Positions 15,392 to 18,283 of a stretch of DNA of 18,283 nt are shown here, piece after piece (the first letter of the stretch is position 1; each line of letters begins with the position of its first letter). Source of the stretch: Candidatus Zipacnadia bacterium (GTDB lineage Bacteria; Armatimonadota; Zipacnadia; Zipacnadales; Zipacnadaceae); assembly GCA_029821455.1 (NCBI GenBank), contig JALGTI010000080.1:1-18283 (forward strand), given 5' to 3'. The notes under the pieces were generated by a model. The model was not told where the DNA came from, searched no databases, and saw only the letters and a program-made list of their open reading frames with translations. The position numbers and the translations under genes are program-made.

Positions 15392-15664
15392 CTACTGCCC
15401 GGCGGTGATCTCCGGCTGGAGCCGTAGCACATCGCCATCCTTGACCTCACCATCGCTGAGGGTCTGGTCGTCAGCGAGTTGCTTGCCTGAGGCCTTGTGG
15501 TGGAACTTATAGCTCAGCGGCTGACCATCAGGCCCTGTGGAGGGCAGATTCATCATCTGCACGAGCTTGGCAATGATGCGGCGTACCGGAGCGTCGTCCG
15601 GCAGGCTTGCCTTCTGCTCCTTGGTGCCCGTGGTGTCCATAATCGTAACAGTGACTTTGCCCAT
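15392..15664 (-). CDS. Ubiquitin-like beta-grasp protein (YukD-like), conjugation modifier
   Basis: Protein of 90 residues with the beta-grasp order: strand MGKVTVTIMD, strand near KASLP, helix VRRIIAKLVQMM (27-38), strand LSYKFHHKASGKQL, then the turn TLSDGEVKDGDVLRLQP. The pattern resembles the YukD/EsaB and bacterial ubiquitin-like families found beside E1/E2/JAB genes. The C-terminus is ITAGQ rather than a free GG, so removal of one residue would expose a terminal Gly; alternatively the Gln is deamidated as in Pup. It has no acidic cluster motif. ATG 15664 follows AAGGAGG by ten bases. Its 5' end overlaps the extended hicA frame and is duplicated at 16137-16292. It is the first gene of the conjugation cluster proper. 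Confidence 0.88.
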   Translation of the reverse strand: MGKVTVTIMDTTGTKEQKASLPDDAPVRRIIAKLVQMMNLPSTGPDGQPLSYKFHHKASGKQLADDQTLSDGEVKDGDVLRLQPEITAGQ

Positions 15665-15923
15665 ACGCTAAATGCCTCCTTGTGAAACTGATCGTGCACA
15701 ATCTTCTCTGTAGCCAGGAACATCCCAGCCTACCTCCGGCGTCCTTGAAAATGCCCATCATTGTGGATCTCTTGAGTGGCCTGTTGCTGTGCACAGGCAC
15801 GATAACCGTCATCTCTCCCTTTCGCAGTTTCACGTGGGAGCCACGTTGACGGACCACCAGGTAACCTGTCTTCTCCAACACGCGGATCACCTGGCCGCCA
15901 CTGAGGGCAGGGATTCGCGGCAT
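15528..15923 (-). CDS. hicA: HicA-type mRNA interferase toxin with altered C-terminus
   Basis: Residues 1-63 match HicA: PRIPALSGGQVIRVLEKTGY, then VVRQRGSHVKLRKG with the conserved catalytic His, then KRSTMMGIFKDAGG. HicA toxins cut mRNA until bound by HicB. The usual end, in which QAG is followed by a short acidic helix, is missing. At the edge of the direct repeat (15735) the frame changes to unrelated sequence (RLGCSWLQ onward) and stays open for another 67 residues over the start and first half of the ubl gene, in another frame. Start ATG 15923 overlaps the hicB stop by one base (TAATG). The toxin may be inactive or altered; either way its translation runs over the ubl start site. Confidence 0.8.
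   Translation of the reverse strand: MPRIPALSGGQVIRVLEKTGYLVVRQRGSHVKLRKGEMTVIVPVHSNRPLKRSTMMGIFKDAGGRLGCSWLQRRLCTISFTRRHLAYGQSHCYDYGHHGHQGAEGKPAGRRSGTPHHCQARADDESALHRA
15622..15735 (-). repeat. Direct repeat copy A: ubl leader and first codons
   Basis: 114 bases covering the leader of the ubiquitin-like gene, its SD and its first 14 codons. Nearly the same sequence recurs at 16137-16292 with only a few substitutions in the leader and an internal 42-base tandem duplication. The outer edge of copy A (15735) is exactly where the upstream hicA coding sequence loses its normal C-terminus. The arrangement puts one hicBA module between two copies of the ubl 5' end. Confidence 0.9.
15675..15681 (-). 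promoter_or_regulatory. Shine-Dalgarno of the ubiquitin-like gene
   Basis: AAGGAGG on the minus strand, ten bases before the ATG at 15664. The same SD and start context occurs twice more, at 16190 and 16232, within the duplicated leader. Confidence 0.8.
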
Positions 15924-16123
15924 TATACGGCGACCTCCACCTTCTTAGCCGGTGGCCCAGGGAATTCGTTCTCGTCGGCTTCGAGGTAAAGCTCGATGGC
16001 CTCCTGGATATGCCGCAACGCTTGTTGCTCGGTTTTGCCCTCAGAATGGCAACCCGGCAAGGCGGGCACCCACGCGTGAAAGCCACCCTCTTCACATGGC
16101 TCAATAATCGCCACTATTCTCAC
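15923..16123 (-). CDS. hicB: HicB-like antitoxin, short form
   Basis: Protein of 66 residues with the HicB fold core: strand VRIVAIIEPCEEGGF, then HAWVPALPGCHSEGKTEQQALRHIQEAIELYLE. The Pro-Gly-Cys turn and following helix are characteristic. It ends without a C-terminal DNA-binding domain, as in the short HicB forms. GTG 16123 is chosen because AGGAGGT lies seven bases upstream (16131-16137); the frame extends further upstream only through the repeated ubl leader, which is not HicB. That SD abuts the end of direct repeat copy B. It is expected to neutralise the HicA encoded immediately downstream. Confidence 0.85.
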   Translation of the reverse strand: MRIVAIIEPCEEGGFHAWVPALPGCHSEGKTEQQALRHIQEAIELYLEADENEFPGPPAKKVEVAV

Positions 16124-16136
16124 TTGCAGTACCTCC

Positions 16137-16292
16137 TGGTGCCCGTGGTGTCCATAATCGTAACAGTGACTTTGCCCATACGCTAAATGCCTCCTTGTGA
16201 AACTGAAGTGACTTTGCCCATACGCTAAATGCCTCCTTGTGAAACTGACCGTACACAGTCTTCTCTGTAGCCAGGAACATCCTAGCCTACCT
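16137..16292 (-). repeat. Direct repeat copy B: duplicated ubl leader with truncated ubl start
   Basis: Second copy of the ubl leader and first 14 codons, enlarged to 156 bases by a 42-base tandem duplication (16165-16206 and 16207-16248, identical). Each unit carries AAGGAGG and ATG GGC AAA GTC, so ribosomes could start at two remnant ubl starts. The coding remnant ends at 16137, where the hicB SD begins. It is best read as a broken ubl 5' fragment left by a duplication or insertion event that placed hicBA here. Confidence 0.9.
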
Positions 16293-16317
16293 GCCCCCCG
16301 CACATCCTCCGAATCTG

Positions 16318-16526
16318 TCAATCGAGCAGCCGGCGCAGGTCGCTGGCTGTCAAGCCTGCCTGCCGGAGAATACTTGCCAGTAGCCCCGGCCCTACCGTAC
16401 CAGAATGGTCCGGTGCCACGGCCATGCGTTTGGTCTCTGGGTGGCGCAGGATGATGTGGCTGCCTGTTTGCCGGCGTACGATAAAGCTAGCAGGCGCCGC
16501 ACATTGGTGCGTGGGAGCCTAGGCAA
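16318..16526 (-). pseudogene. hicA: hicA remnant (frameshifted HicA toxin)
   Basis: Two reading frames together give a HicA. From TTG 16526, overlapping the hicB stop by eight bases, the first frame reads LPRLPRTNVRRLLA, like HicA N-termini. A second frame then gives FIVRRQTGSHIILRHPE with the conserved His, continues through PDHSGTVGPGLLASILRQAG, and ends SDLRRLLD with TGA at 16320-16318. The total of 209 bases is not a multiple of three, and the helix before FIVRRQ is several residues short compared with the other HicA. An internal deletion has therefore broken the toxin near 16485. The antitoxin gene upstream looks intact. Confidence 0.75.
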
Positions 16527-16794
16527 CCTTTGCCGCCTCCACAGTTACAGTCACTTTGCGCAGGATAGCCTCGCGCTTGCGTCCCAGGTTAACCGTTATG
16601 CCCTTGCGTTCGCGTGGTGGCAGGTCGCCATCCTCCTGCAGGACAGCTACATAGCCCTGAATCGCGTCTTCAGCCATGAGCAGCGCTTCAGTAAGTGTCT
16701 CCCCGTAAGTAACACAGCCGGGCAAAGCCGGCACTTCCACTACATAGCCGCCCTCACGCTCCGGCAAGAGCACTACGGTATAAGTCAATCGCAC
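16519..16794 (-). CDS. hicB: HicB-family antitoxin
   Basis: Protein of 91 residues with the HicB core: MRLTYTVVLLPEREGGYVVE, then VPALPGCVTYGETLTEALLMAEDAIQGYVAVL, followed by a basic C-terminal segment. GTG 16794 has AGGAGG eight bases upstream. The cognate hicA next to it (16318-16526) is broken, so this antitoxin may be an orphan; whether it can act on the other HicA in the window is open. Sequence identity to the neighbouring short HicB is limited, so the two modules are not a recent duplication of each other. Confidence 0.9.
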   Translation of the reverse strand: MRLTYTVVLLPEREGGYVVEVPALPGCVTYGETLTEALLMAEDAIQGYVAVLQEDGDLPPRERKGITVNLGRKREAILRKVTVTVEAAKVA

Positions 16795-16883
16795 AGTCGT
16801 CGCCTCCTATCGTTTTCTTCACAACCCCGCTGCCAGACTGCTCGTACACGTGACGCCGCCTCGTCTCAGAGATTCCCGCGCCT

Positions 16884-18044
16884 TCATACCCGGGTGGCGA
16901 TGTCCTCGGGATTGATCTCGCAAAAGGCCTCGTCCGCGATGTAGAAAAGCTTGTCACCCAGCTTGAGAAAGTGACCCGCGTCTAGATAAAAGTGGCAAAG
17001 AGGTTTCGGGAGCCACTGCGCCACGACCTCGCTGGTGTTTACGTCCAGCGCGTATATCGTGCGTACGGGGCCCTCGGCATCTCCCATCGCCATGATTTCA
17101 AGGTTGCTGAGAAGCAGATAGTCTTCCGCCCACGCTATAGCTGGCGCAGAATGATGCCGCTTGGGATTAGGCTCGGGAATGTCCCACAACACCTCCCCGG
17201 CTGGCCAGTCAATCAGTTTGAAGCGATACCCATCCCCCAAGCTTGTCTCGAATAGGGCTTTGGTGGTTCCGGGTAGCCAGCCAAAGCATTCGGCATTGGG
17301 GCCTATGGCTACAGCCTCACTAATGACGGCCCCATGATAGAACTTGAAAACGTTGTCCTGGCAGTGCAGCAGAGCACCACGGCCTTCCGGTGCAGGAACC
17401 GGCATCTCGTAAGGATCATCACAGTCGGCGCGGAAACGTTCCGTGCCATCCGGCCCGATTACCACCAACTGCACAGCTTCCTTCTCAGGACTTTGCCAGC
17501 ACAGTAGTGAGATACTGCCGTCTTCTCGCAGGTTGAAGTCCCAGCCCTTATAGTTGGTGAAGGGGCCAACTGTGGCAGCAAGCTGGCCCGACTTATAAAT
17601 ATCAAGCACAAGCTGACCCGGTTGAGGATCGTACTGATGCACGAAGGTGCGGCTATCCGCTGTCGCAGTGATGTAACCGTTACTGCGGCCTTTCTTTGAA
17701 AGGATGAACTGCCAGTCTTCGTTAACACCGTAGATCGTCGTCATACCATTCTCGCTGACCGCAACATAGCCTGGGCGTGCTGTAACGCGCGGCCCTGAGA
17801 ACTCTCGAGCAACCCGTCCACTGGAGTCAAACCAACGCACGGTGGTTGAGCCACCGGATCCCACATGTGCTTCCGTAACCGAAACATACGGAGCAAACCA
17901 CCTGGTGCGGATCTCTCCCTGGTGGGATCCCGGCACATAGTTTGGCGGTGGTGGTGGCATTGGCGCCCACGCCGCACGCGCCGTGACGAATATCACCAAA
18001 CTCGTCAGAAGTCCGACTGGCAGGCAACACGGTCCAGTATTCAT
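16884..18044 (-). CDS. Secreted beta-propeller-like protein of unknown function
   Basis: Protein of 386 residues with an N-terminal signal (hydrophobic LLTSLVIFVTARAAWA, cleavage likely after AWA) and a short poly-Pro stretch. The body has repeated blade-like patterns such as VRWFDSSGRVAREF, LVVIGPDGTERF and IYALDVNTSEVVAQW, typical of PQQ- or WD-like propellers. It probably works in the periplasm or outside the cell. No catalytic residues are evident. GAGGTGG lies just before ATG 18044. The small membrane protein gene ends 34 bases upstream, so the two may be co-transcribed. It lacks the acidic cluster motif, so a link to the conjugation system is positional only. Confidence 0.65.
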   Translation of the reverse strand: MNTGPCCLPVGLLTSLVIFVTARAAWAPMPPPPPNYVPGSHQGEIRTRWFAPYVSVTEAHVGSGGSTTVRWFDSSGRVAREFSGPRVTARPGYVAVSENGMTTIYGVNEDWQFILSKKGRSNGYITATADSRTFVHQYDPQPGQLVLDIYKSGQLAATVGPFTNYKGWDFNLREDGSISLLCWQSPEKEAVQLVVIGPDGTERFRADCDDPYEMPVPAPEGRGALLHCQDNVFKFYHGAVISEAVAIGPNAECFGWLPGTTKALFETSLGDGYRFKLIDWPAGEVLWDIPEPNPKRHHSAPAIAWAEDYLLLSNLEIMAMGDAEGPVRTIYALDVNTSEVVAQWLPKPLCHFYLDAGHFLKLGDKLFYIADEAFCEINPEDIATRV

Positions 18045-18078
18045 ATCACCACCTCGACCCTAAACACGAAATCCGCGT

Positions 18079-18282
18079 TTACAGTAAGTCAATGTCCACA
18101 TCTGAGAGGTCCTCTTCCTGCTGGGGCGGCTGGGCTGTCTCTGACGGTGCGGGCCCGACGGGCTGCATGGTGATGGGCACTTCCGGCGCGGCTGAACGGG
18201 TTAGGTGGCGTGCCAGCAGCAGCACCGTCAGCGATGAGACAATCAGGGAGATGATGATGGGCAGGAGTATGACCCACAGCAA
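18079..18282 (-). CDS. Small membrane protein with acidic cluster-type tail, possibly 5' partial
   Basis: At least 67 residues: a membrane helix at the N-terminus (about 2-24), a Pro-rich linker, and an acidic tail ending DLSDVDIDLL. That tail is almost the same as the C-terminus of the E2-like protein (DDLDIELL) and the linker of the RING-like protein (DVDIELL), which links this gene to the conjugation cluster although it lies beyond the hicBA modules. The frame is open to the window edge. The TTG at 18282 is only the first possible start, so the true start may lie outside. Confidence 0.65.
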   Translation of the reverse strand: MLWVILLPIIISLIVSSLTVLLLARHLTRSAAPEVPITMQPVGPAPSETAQPPQQEEDLSDVDIDLL

Positions 18283-18283
18283 G

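Noticed and set aside
15392..15415. Assigning the modifier to the Pup-proteasome pathway
   Set aside because: The AGQ end recalls Pup, but the protein has a beta-grasp pattern and E1/E2 partners, and no PafA, Dop or proteasome gene is present.
14627..15427. Plus-strand open frame of 266 codons opposite the E1 gene
   Set aside because: The minus strand encodes a well-conserved E1. The plus-strand translation has no motif and no SD.
15392..15664. Reading the YukD-like protein as part of a type VII secretion system
   Set aside because: No WXG100 protein, EccC-type ATPase or other type VII component is in the window, while E1, E2, RING-like and JAMM genes follow directly.
16137..16292. CRISPR array from repeated units near 16165-16248
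   Set aside because: The two units are tandem without spacers and consist of the ubl leader and start codons.
1..18283. tRNA, rRNA or transposase genes
   Set aside because: None was recognised on either strand by inspection.

Overview
The window is GC-rich bacterial DNA, densely coded, with many GTG starts and good Shine-Dalgarno (SD) sequences. Lipoprotein signals, a MacB-type ABC exporter and a LysM protein anchored through the inner membrane suggest a Gram-negative-type envelope. The mix of Gfo/Idh/MocA and xylose-isomerase-like sugar genes, hybrid kinases, hicAB modules and GTAGGG...CCCTAC palindromes fits an uncultured environmental lineage such as Armatimonadota or a PVC/FCB-like group. 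That placement is inference; nothing here fixes the phylum.

Layout. Positions 2-2671 (+) hold the 3' part of a frameshifted ABC permease, its ATPase and a lipoprotein, closed by a strong hairpin at 2692-2720. Positions 2735-4751 (-) hold an oxidoreductase and a sugar-phosphate-isomerase-like TIM barrel. After a 380-bp divergent intergenic region, 5132-7963 (+) encodes a membrane hybrid sensor kinase with a receiver. It converges on a long minus-strand cluster that fills the rest of the window, from 18282 down to 7896.

That cluster is the main interest: a complete ubiquitin-like conjugation set. In transcription order it has a beta-grasp ubiquitin-like protein (15392-15664), an E1-like ThiF enzyme (14180-15382), a membrane coiled-coil protein (13803-14135), and a JAMM peptidase fused to a transmembrane helix and LysM (12772-13746). 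Then come a second JAMM protein (12030-12782), an E2-like protein (11464-12009), two related zinc-ribbon/RING-like membrane proteins (one split by a frameshift; 10497-11245 and 9802-10479), a third JAMM protein (9119-9757) and a membrane FHA protein (7896-9122). Upstream lie two hicBA toxin-antitoxin modules, a secreted propeller-like protein and a small membrane protein at the window edge.

Two signals are not explained by family assignments. First, nearly every protein of the conjugation cluster, though they belong to unrelated families, carries a short acidic-hydrophobic peptide of the form D-hydrophobic-[DEQS]-[IL]-[DE]-L-[LF] in a tail or linker. The ubiquitin-like protein and the coiled-coil protein lack it. 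It resembles eukaryotic SUMO-interacting motifs and may dock all components on one partner. Second, the leader and first codons of the ubiquitin-like gene are duplicated on the far side of one hicBA module, so this toxin-antitoxin pair sits between two copies of the ubl 5' end and its toxin frame runs into ubl.

Working model (inference): the ubiquitin-like protein is activated by E1, passed to E2, directed at the membrane by the RING-like proteins, and trimmed or removed by three JAMM enzymes, one tethered through the membrane to peptidoglycan.
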